The notes: generated by a model not told the origin, from the letters alone. A stretch of 64,000 nt of DNA from Cryobacterium sp. (GCA_019638935.1 JAHBSW010000008.1:20850-84849), one strand, 5' to 3'; shown: positions 16,560 to 26,047, numbered from the stretch's first letter. Numbers and translations: made by a program.

Positions 16560-17489
16560 ATGACCGCCAAGAAAGACGACACCGCAGAAGCCCTGCCCGG
16601 GCTCGACGGCGACGATCTCGGCGAGATCCCGGTCGCCTCGAGCAAGGGCGACGAGCTCGGGCCGACGGGCCGGCCGGTGACGGCGTTCGAGGTTCCGAAG
16701 AAGCTCAACGGACACGGACCTGCGCGCATCATCGCACTGTGCAACCAGAAGGGCGGCGTCGGCAAGACGACGACGACCGTCAACCTCGGTGCCGCGCTCG
16801 CGGAGTATGGCCGCAAGGTGCTCTGCGTCGACTTCGACCCACAGGGTGCTCTTTCGGCGGGGCTTGCCGTGCCCACGCACGACGTTGTCACGATCTACGA
16901 CCTGCTGCTGTCGGCGGCGACAGACCCGAAGGACGCGATCCAGCAGACGAACACCCCCAACCTCGACGTCATCCCCGCCAACATCGACCTCTCCGCCGCG
17001 GAGGTCCACCTCGTCAACGAGGTGGCTCGCGAGCAGATACTCGCGCGCGTCCTGCGCCGAGTCGCCAACGACTACGACGTCATCCTCATCGATTGCCAGC
17101 CCTCACTCGGCATCCTCACCGTCAATGCCCTGACAGCGAGCCACGGCGTGCTGATTCCGCTCGAGTGCGAGTTCTTCGCGCTGCGCGGGGTCGCCCTGCT
17201 CGTCGAGACGATCGACAAGGTGCGCGATCGCCTCAACCCGGCGCTCGAACTCGACGGCATCCTCGCGACCATGTACGACCCGCGCACGCTGCACTCGCGC
17301 GAGGTGCTCGAGCGCGTCGTCGAGACGTTCAGCGACAAGGTCTTCGACACCGTGATCGGGCGAACCGTGAAGTTTCCGGACGCGACGGTCGCTGCGGCCC
17401 CCATCACCGAGTTCGCCCCTGACCATCAGGCGGCCGAGTCGTACCGTCAGCTCGCGCGGGAACTGGTCCACCGTGGCGCAGTCGCCTAG
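16560..17489 (+). CDS. ParA-family ATPase (chromosome partitioning)
   Basis: This 309-residue protein has a deviant Walker A KGGVGKTTTTVN, Walker A' FDPQGALSAGL and Walker B VILIDCQPSLG. An N-terminal tail of about 55 residues precedes the ATPase core. Its place directly before scpA and scpB matches the actinobacterial parA-like gene upstream of the condensin accessory genes, so a role with SMC in chromosome organisation is inferred. It is distinct from the oriC parA. It overlaps scpA by 17 nt. Confidence 0.9.
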   Translation: MTAKKDDTAEALPGLDGDDLGEIPVASSKGDELGPTGRPVTAFEVPKKLNGHGPARIIALCNQKGGVGKTTTTVNLGAALAEYGRKVLCVDFDPQGALSAGLAVPTHDVVTIYDLLLSAATDPKDAIQQTNTPNLDVIPANIDLSAAEVHLVNEVAREQILARVLRRVANDYDVILIDCQPSLGILTVNALTASHGVLIPLECEFFALRGVALLVETIDKVRDRLNPALELDGILATMYDPRTLHSREVLERVVETFSDKVFDTVIGRTVKFPDATVAAAPITEFAPDHQAAESYRQLARELVHRGAVA

Positions 17490-18312
17490 AGCGCGACCGT
17501 CCAGCGTGGATGTCGCCGACTCGACGACGACGCCCGGCTTCTCGGTCAGCCTGTCGAACTTCGAGGGTCCGTTCGACCTGCTGCTGAGCCTCATCGCGAA
17601 GCACGAGCTCGACATCACGGAGGTCTCGCTGAGCAGGGTGACCGACGAGTTCATCTCCTACCTCGGCAATCTCGACACCGACCGGGAGATGGATCAGGCG
17701 AGCGAGTTCCTCGTCGTCGCTGCGACGCTGCTCGACCTCAAGGTTGCAGGCCTGCTGCCGCAGGGAGAACTCGTCGACGCCGAGGATGTCGCGCTGCTCG
17801 AAGCCCGCGACCTGCTCTTCGCGCGCCTGCTGCAGTACCGCGCCTTCAAGGAGGTGTCGGTGTACTTCGCCGAGCGCTTCGGGGCGGAGAGCGGTCGTCA
17901 CGTGCGCACCGTGCGTCTCGAGGACAAGTACCGTCGGCAGACTCCCGAACTCGTCTGGACGCTCACGGCCGATGACTTCGCCGCCCTCGCGGCGCTCGCG
18001 CTCGCGCCGCGCGAGCTGCCGACCGTGGGACTCGACCACCTGCATGCGCCGCTCGTGAGCATCCGGGAGCAGGCCGCACACGTCGTCGCGATTCTGCGCC
18101 AGGGCGAACCCGTCACGTTCCGGCAGCTGATCTCGGGAATCGACCAGCGCGGTGTCATCGTCGCGAGGTTCCTCGCCGTGCTCGAGCTCTACCGCGGCTC
18201 GGCGATCTCCTTCGAGCAGCTCGAACCGCTCGGCGAGCTCACTCTGCGCTGGAACGCGACGAACTGGTCTGACGAGTCTCTCGCTAGTCTGGGAGCCGAC
18301 TATGGCAACTGA
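17473..18312 (+). CDS. scpA: Segregation and condensation protein A
   Basis: This 279-residue kleisin subunit of the SMC-ScpAB condensin complex has the N-terminal signature FEGPFDLLLSLIAKHELDIT, the helical middle and a C-terminal winged-helix region. The start is GTG at 17473 inside the end of parA, and the stop overlaps scpB. An N-terminal extension of about 25 residues rich in Ser/Thr/Arg precedes the domain. The operon order parA-scpA-scpB-rluB is conserved in actinobacteria. Confidence 0.94.
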   Translation: MAQSPRARPSSVDVADSTTTPGFSVSLSNFEGPFDLLLSLIAKHELDITEVSLSRVTDEFISYLGNLDTDREMDQASEFLVVAATLLDLKVAGLLPQGELVDAEDVALLEARDLLFARLLQYRAFKEVSVYFAERFGAESGRHVRTVRLEDKYRRQTPELVWTLTADDFAALAALALAPRELPTVGLDHLHAPLVSIREQAAHVVAILRQGEPVTFRQLISGIDQRGVIVARFLAVLELYRGSAISFEQLEPLGELTLRWNATNWSDESLASLGADYGN

Positions 18313-18910
18313 CCCCGCAACCGAGACCACCCGTGTCGCGCCGACCGTCGCTCCCGCGGAGCGCGACCTCGAGCGTTCGATCGAGGCGATCCTCATGGTC
18401 GCCGATGAACCGCTGAGCCTCGTGAGCATCGCGACGACTCTCGGCTCGCCCGTGCCCGCGGTGCGGCAGTCGATCGAGCGACTGGTTGCGGACTACGACG
18501 GAGCCGAGGGCAGCATCCGTCGCGGATTCGAGCTCCGCGAGGTGGGCGGCGGATGGCGCATCTACGTGCGTGCGGACTATGACGACGTCGTGCGTGAGTT
18601 CGTGCTCACCGAGAACCCCTCGAAGCTGTCGCAGGCGGCGCTCGAGACGCTCGCCGTCATCGCCTACAAGCAGCCGATCAGTCGTGGCCAGGTCGCCTCG
18701 ATCCGCGCGGTCAACGTCGACTCGGTCGTGCGCACGCTGCTCGGCCGCGGGCTCATCACCGAGGCGTTCACCGACAGCGAGACGGGGGCGATCCACTACG
18801 AGACCACCGAGCTCATGCTCACCCAGCTCGGGGTCAACTCGATCGACGAGCTGCCCAGGATCTCCCCGCTGCTCGACGACGGGGTGGACGGGTTCGATGA
18901 CCTCCACTGA
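18302..18910 (+). CDS. scpB: Segregation and condensation protein B
   Basis: This 202-residue protein has two winged-helix domains (ERSIEAILMVADEPLSL at the start and LAVIAYKQPISRGQVASIRAVNVDSVVRTL in the second). It binds ScpA as a dimer in the SMC complex. The ATG at 18302 overlaps the scpA stop by 11 nt, and its own stop overlaps the pseudouridine synthase start by 14 nt. Confidence 0.94.
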   Translation: MATDPATETTRVAPTVAPAERDLERSIEAILMVADEPLSLVSIATTLGSPVPAVRQSIERLVADYDGAEGSIRRGFELREVGGGWRIYVRADYDDVVREFVLTENPSKLSQAALETLAVIAYKQPISRGQVASIRAVNVDSVVRTLLGRGLITEAFTDSETGAIHYETTELMLTQLGVNSIDELPRISPLLDDGVDGFDDLH

Positions 18911-19763
18911 CGGTGGCGCCGGTGTCGACGCCGATGGTGGGAGCGGTGCGGGCGGGAGCGATGCGAGCGTCGAGGGCGAGCGCCTGCAGAAGGTGATGGC
19001 GGCTGCCGGTGTCGCCTCGCGTCGGGCCTCGGAGATTCTCATCGCCGAGGGGAGGGTGGAGGTCAACGGCGAGGTGGTCACCGAACCGGGTCGCCGTGTG
19101 CTGCCGACCGACCGTGTCGCGGTCGACGGCGTCGCCGTGCAGACCGACACGACCCGGCGCTACGTCATGCTCAACAAGCCGGTCGGAATCGTCAGCACCA
19201 TGAGCGACGAGCGCGGCCGACCCGATCTGCGCCCGTTCGTCTCGGGTTACGAGGAGCGGCTGTTCAACGTCGGTCGGCTCGACGCCAACACCTCGGGGCT
19301 GCTCGTGCTGACGAACGACGGCGAACTCGCTCACGTGCTCGCCCACCCCTCGTTCGGTGTCTCGAAGACCTACATCGCCAAGGTTGATGGGGCGGTCACG
19401 CCGCAGACGATCGCCACGCTCAGGGCAGGTGTCGACCTCGAGGATGGTTCCATCGCGGCGGACGCCGCCCGTCTCATGAACCGCTCCGACTCCTCGAGCC
19501 TCGTCGAGCTCACCCTCCACTCCGGACGCAACCGCATCGTGCGCCGTATGCTCGCGGCGGTCGGGCATCCGGTGCGGGAACTCGTTCGGCGCTCATTCGG
19601 CCCACTGCACCTTGGCACGCTCGCGATCGGGCAGTCGCGCGAATTGACTAGCATCGAACTTGGCGAGCTGCGCACGCTGTCGGGGGCGGAGCCTCCCGTC
19701 GGCGGTGGCGCGGACGCCGTGACCGACACCGCGACAGCCGACAGCGCACGCGAGAAGGGCTGA
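18897..19763 (+). CDS. rluB: 23S rRNA pseudouridine synthase, RluB/RsuA family
   Basis: This 288-residue protein starts with a Gly/Ser/Asp-rich tail of about 28 residues, then an S4 domain (RLQKVMAAAGVASRRASEILI) and the RsuA-type catalytic domain with the active Asp in NVGRLDANTSGLLVLTNDG and the downstream HSGRNRIVRRM motif. It converts a uridine in rRNA to pseudouridine; RluB-like 23S specificity is inferred from its position after scpB. The ATG lies inside the end of scpB. Confidence 0.92.
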   Translation: MTSTDGGAGVDADGGSGAGGSDASVEGERLQKVMAAAGVASRRASEILIAEGRVEVNGEVVTEPGRRVLPTDRVAVDGVAVQTDTTRRYVMLNKPVGIVSTMSDERGRPDLRPFVSGYEERLFNVGRLDANTSGLLVLTNDGELAHVLAHPSFGVSKTYIAKVDGAVTPQTIATLRAGVDLEDGSIAADAARLMNRSDSSSLVELTLHSGRNRIVRRMLAAVGHPVRELVRRSFGPLHLGTLAIGQSRELTSIELGELRTLSGAEPPVGGGADAVTDTATADSAREKG

Positions 19764-19765
19764 GA

Positions 19766-20857
19766 GTGAACGGCACACGACTGCACGGTCCCGTACGCAT
19801 CGTCGGTGCGGGCCTCCTCGGAGCGAGCGCCGGCCTCGCCCTCAGCCAACGGGGCATCGACGTCGCGATTCACGACATATCGCCCGCGGCGGTGGCTCTC
19901 GCCATCGACTACGGCGCGGGTCGCAGGGCGACGGATGCCGACAGACCCACGCTCGTCATCGTCGCAGTGCCGCCCGACCAGACCGCCCACGTCATCGCCG
20001 CCGAGCTGTCCGCGTACCCGGAGGCTCTCGTGACGGATGTCGCGAGCGTCAAGGCTCTGCCCCTCGCCGAACTGGAGGCCACCGGTGCCGACACGAGTCG
20101 CTACCTCGGCTCGCACCCGCTCGCGGGGCGCGAGCGCGGGGGAGTCGTCTCAGCACGCGCCGACCTCTTTCTCGGGCGGCCCTGGGTGATCACCTCGCGG
20201 CCGGGAACGACTGCGGCACAGGTCGGCGTGATCGAAGATCTCGTGCTCGACCTCGGTGCGGTTCCGGTGCACCTCAGCGTCGAGGAGCACGATCGCGCGG
20301 TCGCTCTCGTCTCACACGCGCCGCAGGTCATCGCCACGGTGCTCGCCGCGGAACTGGTGACCGGCTCCGAACGCGCCCTCTCGCTCTCCGGTCAGGGACT
20401 CCGCGACACCACCCGCATCGCGGCGAGCGAGCCCGAACTGTGGACGCAGATTCTCGCGGCGAACTCGGCGGAGGTGTCGGCCGTGCTGCACGGCGTGCGT
20501 GACCGCCTCGACGAGGTGATCGGCGCGCTCGACGACCCACAGGCATCCGGAGCCCGCCGCCGCATCGCCGAGTCGTTGTCGGCCGGGAACGCGGGGGTGG
20601 CTCGGATTCCCGGCAAGCACGGCCAGGACCGAAAGTTCTCGCAGTTGGTCGTCATGGTCGATGACACGCCCGGTGAGCTCGCGCGCCTGCTCACCGAGAT
20701 CGGCGAGATCGGGGTCAACCTCGAGGACGTGCGGCTCGAGCACTCGCCGGGCGCCCAGATCGGTCTCGCCGAGATCTCGGTGCTGCCCGAGGTGGAGCAG
20801 AAACTGCTCGAGGAGCTCGAGGCACGCAACTGGCGGATCGCCGGAGCCTGGACGTGA
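19766..20857 (+). CDS. tyrA: Prephenate dehydrogenase
   Basis: This 363-residue enzyme oxidises prephenate to 4-hydroxyphenylpyruvate in tyrosine synthesis. The Rossmann motif VRIVGAGLLGASAGLALSQRG is at the N-terminus, with SHPLAGRERGG and SHAPQVIA in the catalytic region. From about residue 290 an ACT-like domain (VVMVDDTPGELARLLTEIG) suggests feedback control by an aromatic amino acid. The GTG start lies 2 nt after the rluB stop, and the TGA overlaps the GTG of cmk. Confidence 0.92.
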   Translation: MNGTRLHGPVRIVGAGLLGASAGLALSQRGIDVAIHDISPAAVALAIDYGAGRRATDADRPTLVIVAVPPDQTAHVIAAELSAYPEALVTDVASVKALPLAELEATGADTSRYLGSHPLAGRERGGVVSARADLFLGRPWVITSRPGTTAAQVGVIEDLVLDLGAVPVHLSVEEHDRAVALVSHAPQVIATVLAAELVTGSERALSLSGQGLRDTTRIAASEPELWTQILAANSAEVSAVLHGVRDRLDEVIGALDDPQASGARRRIAESLSAGNAGVARIPGKHGQDRKFSQLVVMVDDTPGELARLLTEIGEIGVNLEDVRLEHSPGAQIGLAEISVLPEVEQKLLEELEARNWRIAGAWT

Positions 20858-21549
20858 GCACGGATGCCTCGGGCCGCGTGCTCGTCGCGGTCGACGGACC
20901 CTCGGGCAGCGGCAAGTCGAGTGTGAGCCGGTCTGCGGCGCAGCAGCTGGGATTCGACTACCTCGACACGGGTTCTGCCTATCGGTCGCTCGCCTGGTTC
21001 GCGCTCGAGCAGGGCATCGACATGCACGAGGCGGGCGACGTCATCGACCTGCTCGAGGACTTCGAGCTGAGACTCGCCCTCGACCCCTTCGACCGCGAGG
21101 TGTTCGTGGGGGAGGCGAACGTGACCGAGGCGATCCGTGGCACCCGCGTCTCGGCGGCAGTGAGCAGCGTCGCCCGCATCGCGGGCGTGCGCGAGTGGCT
21201 CAATGACCGGTTCCGCCTGCTCATGACGCACGGCGATCATGACAATCCGCGTCCGGGCATCATCACCGAGGGTCGCGACATCACGACGATCGTCGCCCCG
21301 CACGCGCAGGTTCGGGTGCTGCTCACCGCCTCGGATGAGGTGCGTCAGGCACGCCGCGCCCTCGAGCTGGGTGAGGCGCGCGACAACGTGAGTGCGATCG
21401 TCACCGAGCGGGATGCGCAGGACATGCGCGTCGTCGACTTCATGAATGCGGCCGAGGGCGTGACCGTGCTCGACTCGACCGAGCTCTCCTTCGAGGAGAC
21501 GGTCGCTGCCCTGGTCTCGATGGTGCGCGCGGCGACCTCTTCCCGCTGA
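20854..21549 (+). CDS. cmk: Cytidylate kinase
   Basis: This 231-residue enzyme phosphorylates CMP and dCMP. The P-loop VAVDGPSGSGKSSVSR is at residues 9-24, followed by YLDTGSAYR, ITEGRDITTIV and the lid region with RDAQD. The GTG start overlaps tyrA by 4 nt. The TGA stop lies within a degenerate REP-like copy (CTGATCGAATAG). In many actinobacteria cmk and der are neighbours, as here. Confidence 0.95.
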   Translation: MSTDASGRVLVAVDGPSGSGKSSVSRSAAQQLGFDYLDTGSAYRSLAWFALEQGIDMHEAGDVIDLLEDFELRLALDPFDREVFVGEANVTEAIRGTRVSAAVSSVARIAGVREWLNDRFRLLMTHGDHDNPRPGIITEGRDITTIVAPHAQVRVLLTASDEVRQARRALELGEARDNVSAIVTERDAQDMRVVDFMNAAEGVTVLDSTELSFEETVAALVSMVRAATSSR

Positions 21550-21626
21550 TCGAATAGCAGCGCATCGCGCTGCGTATCGAGATCACCGCACCCGAATCGC
21601 CTCGGCACCATCCCTCAACCAGCAAG
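21546..21626. repeat. REP-like repeat between cmk and der
   Basis: A diverged copy at about 21546-21586 (CTGATCGAATAGCAGCGC...GCGCTGCGTATCGAGATC) is followed by a half copy CCTCAACCAGC at 21614-21624. Confidence 0.7.
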
Positions 21627-21638
21627 TCTGGGGCACCG

Positions 21639-21644
21639 TAGGAT
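21639..21644 (+). promoter_or_regulatory. -10 element of der, leaderless type
   Basis: TAGGAT ends 7 nt before the ATG at 21652. No ribosome site is visible. Confidence 0.45.
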
Positions 21645-21651
21645 TGTCCCC

Positions 21652-23163
21652 ATGCCTACCGACGAGAACGACGACTTTCCCGAGCTGAACCCCGAGCTCG
21701 CCGACCGGTTGGCATCCCTCGACGACGAGGCTGCGGCTCAGCGCGCGAATGCCCTGCGAGCCGGGCTCGACGACTACGAGCTCGAGGATGACGACCTCGA
21801 TCTGCTCGCGGGCGGTGAGGGCGACGACAGCGGCCCGATCTATCTGCCCGCGCTGCCCGTGCTCGCCATCGTGGGCCGGCCGAACGTGGGCAAGTCGGCG
21901 CTCGTCAACCGCATCCTGGGTCGCCGCGAGGCGGTCGTGCAGGACACCCCGGGCGTCACGCGCGACCGGGTGAACTACAAGGCGGAGTGGAACGATCGCC
22001 GCTTCACGATCGTCGATACGGGCGGCTGGGAGCCCGACGCGAAGGGCATCAACGCCTCCGTCGCGGCACAGGCCGAGGTCGCGGTCGACCTCGCCGACGC
22101 GGTGCTGTTCGTCGTCGACGCGAACGTGGGTGCGACGGCCACCGATGAGCACGTCGTCAAGATGCTGCGGGCGTCGAAGAAACCTGTGCTGCTCGCCGCC
22201 AACAAGGTCGATGATGCGCGCCAGGAGCCCGAGGCGGCTTCGCTGTGGAGCCTGGGGCTGGGGGAGCCGTGGCCGGTATCGGCGCTGCACGGTCGCGGTG
22301 TTGCGGACCTGCTCGACAAGGTGCTCACGGTGCTGCCGGATGTCTCGGCGGTGGCGAAGGAGGAGATCGGCGGTCCGCGCCGCGTGGCGATTCTGGGGCG
22401 ACCGAACGTGGGCAAGTCCAGCCTGCTCAACAAGGCGGCGGGCGAGGAGCGCGTCGTCGTCAACGAGCTCGCCGGAACGACGCGCGACCCCGTGGACGAG
22501 CAGATCGAGCTGGGCGGTGAGGTGTGGCGGTTCGTCGACACCGCGGGCATCCGTCGCCGCGTGCACCTGCAGCAGGGCGCCGACTTCTACGCGACGCTGC
22601 GCACGAGCGCCGCGCTCGAGAAGGCCGAGGTCGCGATCGTCATGATCGACGTGACCGAGCCGATCAGTGAGCAGGATGTGCGGATCATCGAGCTGGTGCT
22701 GGAGAGCGGCCGCGCGCTCGTGCTGGGGTTCAACAAGTGGGACCTGCTGGATGACGAACGGCGCCGCTACCTCGAGCGGGAGATCGAGCAGGATCTCGCG
22801 CACGTCGCGTGGGCGCCGCGCGTGAACCTGTCGGCGAAGACGGGGCGGCACCTCGAGAAGCTGGTGCCGGCGCTGAAGCTCGCGCTGGAGTCGTGGGATC
22901 GCCGCATCCCGACGGGCAAGTTCAATGCGCTGCTTGCCGAGATCGCGGCGGAGCACCCGCACCCGGTGCGCGGTGGCAAGCAGCCGCGGATCCTGTTCGG
23001 AACGCAGGCGTCGACGCGCCCGCCGACGTTCGTGCTGTTCACGAGCGGCTTTCTCGACCCGCAGTATCGCCGGTTCATCCAGCGGCGCCTGCGCGAGCTC
23101 TACAGCTTCGAGGGCACGCCGATCTACGTCAACGTGCGAGTGCGGGAGAAGCGCCGCCGCTGA
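21652..23163 (+). CDS. der: Ribosome-assembly GTPase Der (EngA)
   Basis: This 503-residue protein has two tandem GTPase domains: G1 [12 protein letters not shown] and DTGGW with NKVD in the first, and G1 [17 protein letters not shown] and NKWD in the second. A C-terminal KH-like domain follows (residues about 400-495). Der is needed for 50S subunit maturation. An acidic N-terminal extension of about 65 residues precedes the first GTPase domain. The TGA stop is directly followed by REP-like repeats. Confidence 0.96.
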   Translation: MPTDENDDFPELNPELADRLASLDDEAAAQRANALRAGLDDYELEDDDLDLLAGGEGDDSGPIYLPALPVLAIVGRPNVGKSALVNRILGRREAVVQDTPGVTRDRVNYKAEWNDRRFTIVDTGGWEPDAKGINASVAAQAEVAVDLADAVLFVVDANVGATATDEHVVKMLRASKKPVLLAANKVDDARQEPEAASLWSLGLGEPWPVSALHGRGVADLLDKVLTVLPDVSAVAKEEIGGPRRVAILGRPNVGKSSLLNKAAGEERVVVNELAGTTRDPVDEQIELGGEVWRFVDTAGIRRRVHLQQGADFYATLRTSAALEKAEVAIVMIDVTEPISEQDVRIIELVLESGRALVLGFNKWDLLDDERRRYLEREIEQDLAHVAWAPRVNLSAKTGRHLEKLVPALKLALESWDRRIPTGKFNALLAEIAAEHPHPVRGGKQPRILFGTQASTRPPTFVLFTSGFLDPQYRRFIQRRLRELYSFEGTPIYVNVRVREKRRR

Positions 23164-23318
23164 CCGCTGGTCGAGTGGCCCGCACGTTCACTCCGCTGGT
23201 CGAGCGGTCCGCACGCTCACTCCGCTGGTCGAGTAGCGCCGAAGGCGCGTATCGAGACCCTTTCCGCGCCTTGAGGGGTCTCGATACGCCGCCCGCGGGA
23301 GGCTACTCAACCAGCGAC
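23164..23318. repeat. REP-like repeats between der and a tfoX-like gene
   Basis: Three tandem half or full copies begin CGCTGGTCGAG at about 23166, 23197 and 23222; the last is complete to 23260. A full inverted copy lies at 23277-23315. The inverted copy encodes the last residues SLVE and stop of the minus-strand gene next to it. Confidence 0.85.
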
Positions 23319-23641
23319 TTGGGTTTCTTGGGTTTCGGCGCGGGCAGCGCGTCGGTGGTTGCGACGACGAGGCCGGTGAGCCATTCGCGGTCTTCCCAAC
23401 GGTCGCCGCTGACACGGTAGTAGAGTTTGGAGCCGGGGTAGGCGGGCGCCTCGTCGGGGGTGCCGATGTAGTCGCGACCCGCATCCGTCGGTTTGATGAA
23501 GAGCTCGTCGTCGCAGACGAACGCGAAAACCTTCTCGCCGAGGTACAGCCCGTATTCGCCGAACATCTTGCGGCTGCGGATGTCGGGCAGCTCGCTCAGC
23601 TGGTCGTGAAGGTAGTCGATCGTCGACTGCTGGGTGCTCAC
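23303..23641 (-). CDS. TfoX/Sxy N-terminal-domain protein
   Basis: This 112-residue protein matches the TfoX N-terminal fold: the opening YLHDQLSELPDIRSRKMFGEYGLYLGEKVFA is typical and is followed by the beta-rich FVCDDELFIKPTDAGR. The family is related to competence regulators in gammaproteobacteria, but stand-alone actinobacterial members have no defined role. It starts with a GTG overlapping the stop of the upstream acetyltransferase by 4 nt. The C-terminal SLVE and stop come from an inverted REP-like repeat. Confidence 0.85.
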   Translation of the reverse strand: MSTQQSTIDYLHDQLSELPDIRSRKMFGEYGLYLGEKVFAFVCDDELFIKPTDAGRDYIGTPDEAPAYPGSKLYYRVSGDRWEDREWLTGLVVATTDALPAPKPKKPKSLVE

Positions 23642-24222
23642 GGGTTCAACTCCAGTGCGACGAGCGGTCGCCCGGGCTTTCGGAGCGCGACCTCGGTGAA
23701 GCCCGCCGCGAGGAAGGTCGTGAGGGTGCCGAGGAACAGTTCGTTGGTGGAGTGCTTCGTGCCAGCGGTGTCGATCGGGTAGGCCTCGACGAGTCGCGCG
23801 CCTGAGCTTCGCGCGTAGGCGACGGCGGCATCCAGGAGGGCGCTTGTGACGCCGATGCCGCGGTGCTCACGTCGCACGACGAAGCAGGAGACGGCCCAGA
23901 CGTGGGGATCGTCGAAGGGCTCGACGGTCGCGGTGGCGATGTTGCGGGTGCGGCTGATGCGCGCCTGTGCCGTGCGCGGCCCGACGCGCACCCAGCCCGC
24001 GGCCTCGCCGTCGACGTAGGCGATGATGCCGGGCGGGGGGCCGGAGTCGATCTCGCCCTGAAGCCGGTCGCGTCGGTCGTCGACCGAGGTGGCGGACCAT
24101 TCGGCGTTGGTCAGGGTCCACCAGCCGCACTGGCAGCTCTTGCCGTCGCCGCCGCCGGTGAGGGCGTGCTGGGCGTCGTCCCAGCGGTCGGGGGTCGCGA
24201 CCTCGGTCGTCACGTTCTGCAT
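23638..24222 (-). CDS. GNAT-family acetyltransferase
   Basis: This 194-residue protein has an N-terminal Cys/Trp-rich stretch (SCQCGWWTL) and a GNAT core with AVSCFVVRREHRGIGVTSALLDAAV containing the acetyl-CoA loop R-x-x-G-I-G. It would transfer an acetyl group to an unknown amine. The start ATG lies 6 nt after a TAGCGT hexamer (24229-24234, minus strand), so the transcript is probably leaderless. It forms an overlapping pair with the TfoX-like gene. Confidence 0.85.
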   Translation of the reverse strand: MQNVTTEVATPDRWDDAQHALTGGGDGKSCQCGWWTLTNAEWSATSVDDRRDRLQGEIDSGPPPGIIAYVDGEAAGWVRVGPRTAQARISRTRNIATATVEPFDDPHVWAVSCFVVRREHRGIGVTSALLDAAVAYARSSGARLVEAYPIDTAGTKHSTNELFLGTLTTFLAAGFTEVALRKPGRPLVALELNP

Positions 24223-24228
24223 GGGAGA

Positions 24229-24234
24229 ACGCTA
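24229..24234 (-). promoter_or_regulatory. -10 element, leaderless type, for the GNAT-TfoX pair
   Basis: TAGCGT on the minus strand ends 6 nt before the ATG at 24222. Confidence 0.4.
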
Positions 24235-24331
24235 CGCCGCGCCCCTGACACTGACAACGTGCGGATGCGTGCGGCCGCGTCTGGAGCTCGGCCGCACGCA
24301 TCCGTCACACCCGTCGGGTGCTGCGTGCTGT

Positions 24332-24844
24332 CTAGTCGGCGGCGTCGCCCGTCGTGGGCTCGTGCATGGCGAGGATCACGGCGAAGGTGCCGAGCAGGAT
24401 GGCGATGGGCATCGCGGTGTCTTTGCCGTTCCAGATGGCGGACTGCCACATGGCGAACCACTCGGAGCCGATCACGATGAAGCCGAAGAACCACACGAGC
24501 AGGCCGACGGCGTAGGAGGCGTATCCCCACGCCTTGGCCTGGTTGAAGGTTCGCGCGTCGGCGTTGCGGCGGGCGAAGAGCTTCACGGCGCCAACGAGGG
24601 CGAGCAGGGCGAAGACGCCCTCGGCGATGATGATGCCCCAGTAGCCGATGTGGTGGATGACCTCGTTGTCGATGGCGCGCCACATGAGGGCGTTGCCCTC
24701 GAAGGTGGTGTCCATGCTGAGCACGTGCCGCACGAACTGGAAGTTGGAGTCGTAGTCCATGAGGTTGCCCGCGAACACGAACAGCCCGAAGAGGCCGGCG
24801 AGCGCGAGCGTGAGCGATTGGAACATTCGTAGTGGCTGCTTCAT
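24332..24844 (-). CDS. DUF2165 family membrane protein
   Basis: This 170-residue protein has four predicted membrane helices (LTLALAGLFGLFVFAGNL, the segment around GIIIAEGVFALLALVGA, YASYAVGLLVWFFGFIVI, and MPIAILLGTFAVILAM). The NLMDYDSNFQFVRHVLSMDT loop with conserved Asp and His is typical of DUF2165. Function is unknown. It overlaps the upstream DUF4177 gene by 4 nt, so both are co-translated. Confidence 0.85.
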   Translation of the reverse strand: MKQPLRMFQSLTLALAGLFGLFVFAGNLMDYDSNFQFVRHVLSMDTTFEGNALMWRAIDNEVIHHIGYWGIIIAEGVFALLALVGAVKLFARRNADARTFNQAKAWGYASYAVGLLVWFFGFIVIGSEWFAMWQSAIWNGKDTAMPIAILLGTFAVILAMHEPTTGDAAD

Positions 24845-25029
24845 TGTTCTGCCTTTCTGGTGAAGATGAGGTCGATGCGGGGTTCGGTGTGCTTCTCGAG
24901 GGGGATGGCCTGCACGAACTCCCAGCCGTCGCGAGCCTGCTGGCGGATGATGTCGCGGTAGTCGTCGGCGAGCTCGCGACCGTCGCGGCGCCGCTTCACC
25001 GCGACGCTGATGAAGGAGTACTCTCTCAT
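24841..25029 (-). CDS. DUF4177 small protein
   Basis: This 62-residue protein, MREYSFISVAVKRRRDG..., has the pattern of DUF4177: a short beta strand, a helix with YRDIIRQQARDGWEFVQA, and a final strand RIDLIFTRKAE. Function is unknown. It is the first gene of a two-gene unit with DUF2165. Confidence 0.8.
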   Translation of the reverse strand: MREYSFISVAVKRRRDGRELADDYRDIIRQQARDGWEFVQAIPLEKHTEPRIDLIFTRKAEQ

Positions 25030-25125
25030 CGCGCAGCGCCTCCTCGCCGTTCAGGGCACCGTGTTGATGCTTGGACGCGTGCCCGTCTTGGGGGACATGC
25101 TAGTACGGGTGCGGCCCGAATCGGG

Positions 25126-25632
25126 CTAGGTCGCGAGCGCGGCGACGCCGAGGTTGAGGGTGCTGGCGTAGAGCACCCACGCGAGATAGGGCACGAGGAT
25201 GTACGCGGCCGACTTGTCGACGCGGTGGAACGCAACGATGGTCGCGAGGATGGTCACTGCGAGCACGACGATGACGACGGATGCCGCCCACAGCGCCGCC
25301 GCGCCCCAGATGGGGTAGCCGGCGAAGAAGAGCGGCGACCAGACGCCGTTGAGCACGAGCTGCACGAGATAGAGGACGAGTGCCGTGGTTCGTGCCCGGC
25401 TGTCGGGCGTGAGCCAGACGCGCCAGGCGGCGTATGCCATGGCGAGGTACAGGATGCTCCACACCGGTCCGAAGACCCAGTCGGGCGGTGTCCACACGGG
25501 CTTGTCGGCGGCGGCGTACCAGCCCTCGACGTTGGACGTCGTCGCGAGCGTGCCGAGCGCGGCGACAAGGGCGACGAGCGCGACGGATGCGGCGAGCATC
25601 CACCAAGCCCCGGCGCGTCGTGTGGTGGTCAT
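25126..25632 (-). CDS. TspO/MBR family membrane protein
   Basis: This 168-residue protein has five membrane helices and the family motifs WYAAADKPVWTPPDWVFGPVW (W-x-P) and VLNGVWSPLFFAG (LNxxWSPLFF). TspO proteins bind porphyrins and related ligands in the membrane. The ATG at 25632 is preceded by TACCAT 6 nt upstream (leaderless pattern); upstream in-frame codons run into tRNA-Pro and are not used. It reads away from the tRNA. Confidence 0.92.
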   Translation of the reverse strand: MTTTRRAGAWWMLAASVALVALVAALGTLATTSNVEGWYAAADKPVWTPPDWVFGPVWSILYLAMAYAAWRVWLTPDSRARTTALVLYLVQLVLNGVWSPLFFAGYPIWGAAALWAASVVIVVLAVTILATIVAFHRVDKSAAYILVPYLAWVLYASTLNLGVAALAT

Positions 25633-25638
25633 AGCCGA

Positions 25639-25644
25639 ATGGTA
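25639..25644 (-). promoter_or_regulatory. -10 element of the tspO-like gene, leaderless type
   Basis: TACCAT on the minus strand ends 6 nt before the ATG at 25632. Confidence 0.4.
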
Positions 25645-25711
25645 CGTCGACTCGCTGCAAGTGCGGCTAAGATTGCAGAGGCTTTCGTCGCAGATGCGCG
25701 AAGGCAAGTCA

Positions 25712-25785
<74 letters not shown>

Positions 25786-25801
25786 CAAATGTGATGAGTC
25801 G

Positions 25802-26035
25802 GGACATGTGTCACACCATGTGCCCTGATTCTTCGGCGCATGCGGAGCGTTGCGGTGTGACTGCTGCCATGAGTCACGCTTATGAATCGGTCGGGGGCTT
25901 CGGCTCTTGTCGGCGTTGACCTGGGACTTTATCTGTGCTCCAGGGAATTTACTGGTCAGCGCCCTGCATTTTGTTGTGCAGATGTCGACGCTGCCTGCCG
26001 CGTCTAAGGAACCGTTCTAGGTGTGACATGTGTCC
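25802..26035. mobile_element. Short inverted-repeat element (MITE-like or solo IS remnant)
   Basis: The ends GGACATGTGTCACACC (25802-25817) and GGTGTGACATGTGTCC (26020-26035) are inverted repeats matching at 14 of 16 positions and bounding 234 bp without a credible gene. The element lies between the two tRNA-Pro end repeats. The terminal sequence is reminiscent of IS481-type ends, but this is from memory and no transposase is present. Confidence 0.5.
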
Positions 26036-26047
26036 TGAATCCAGACA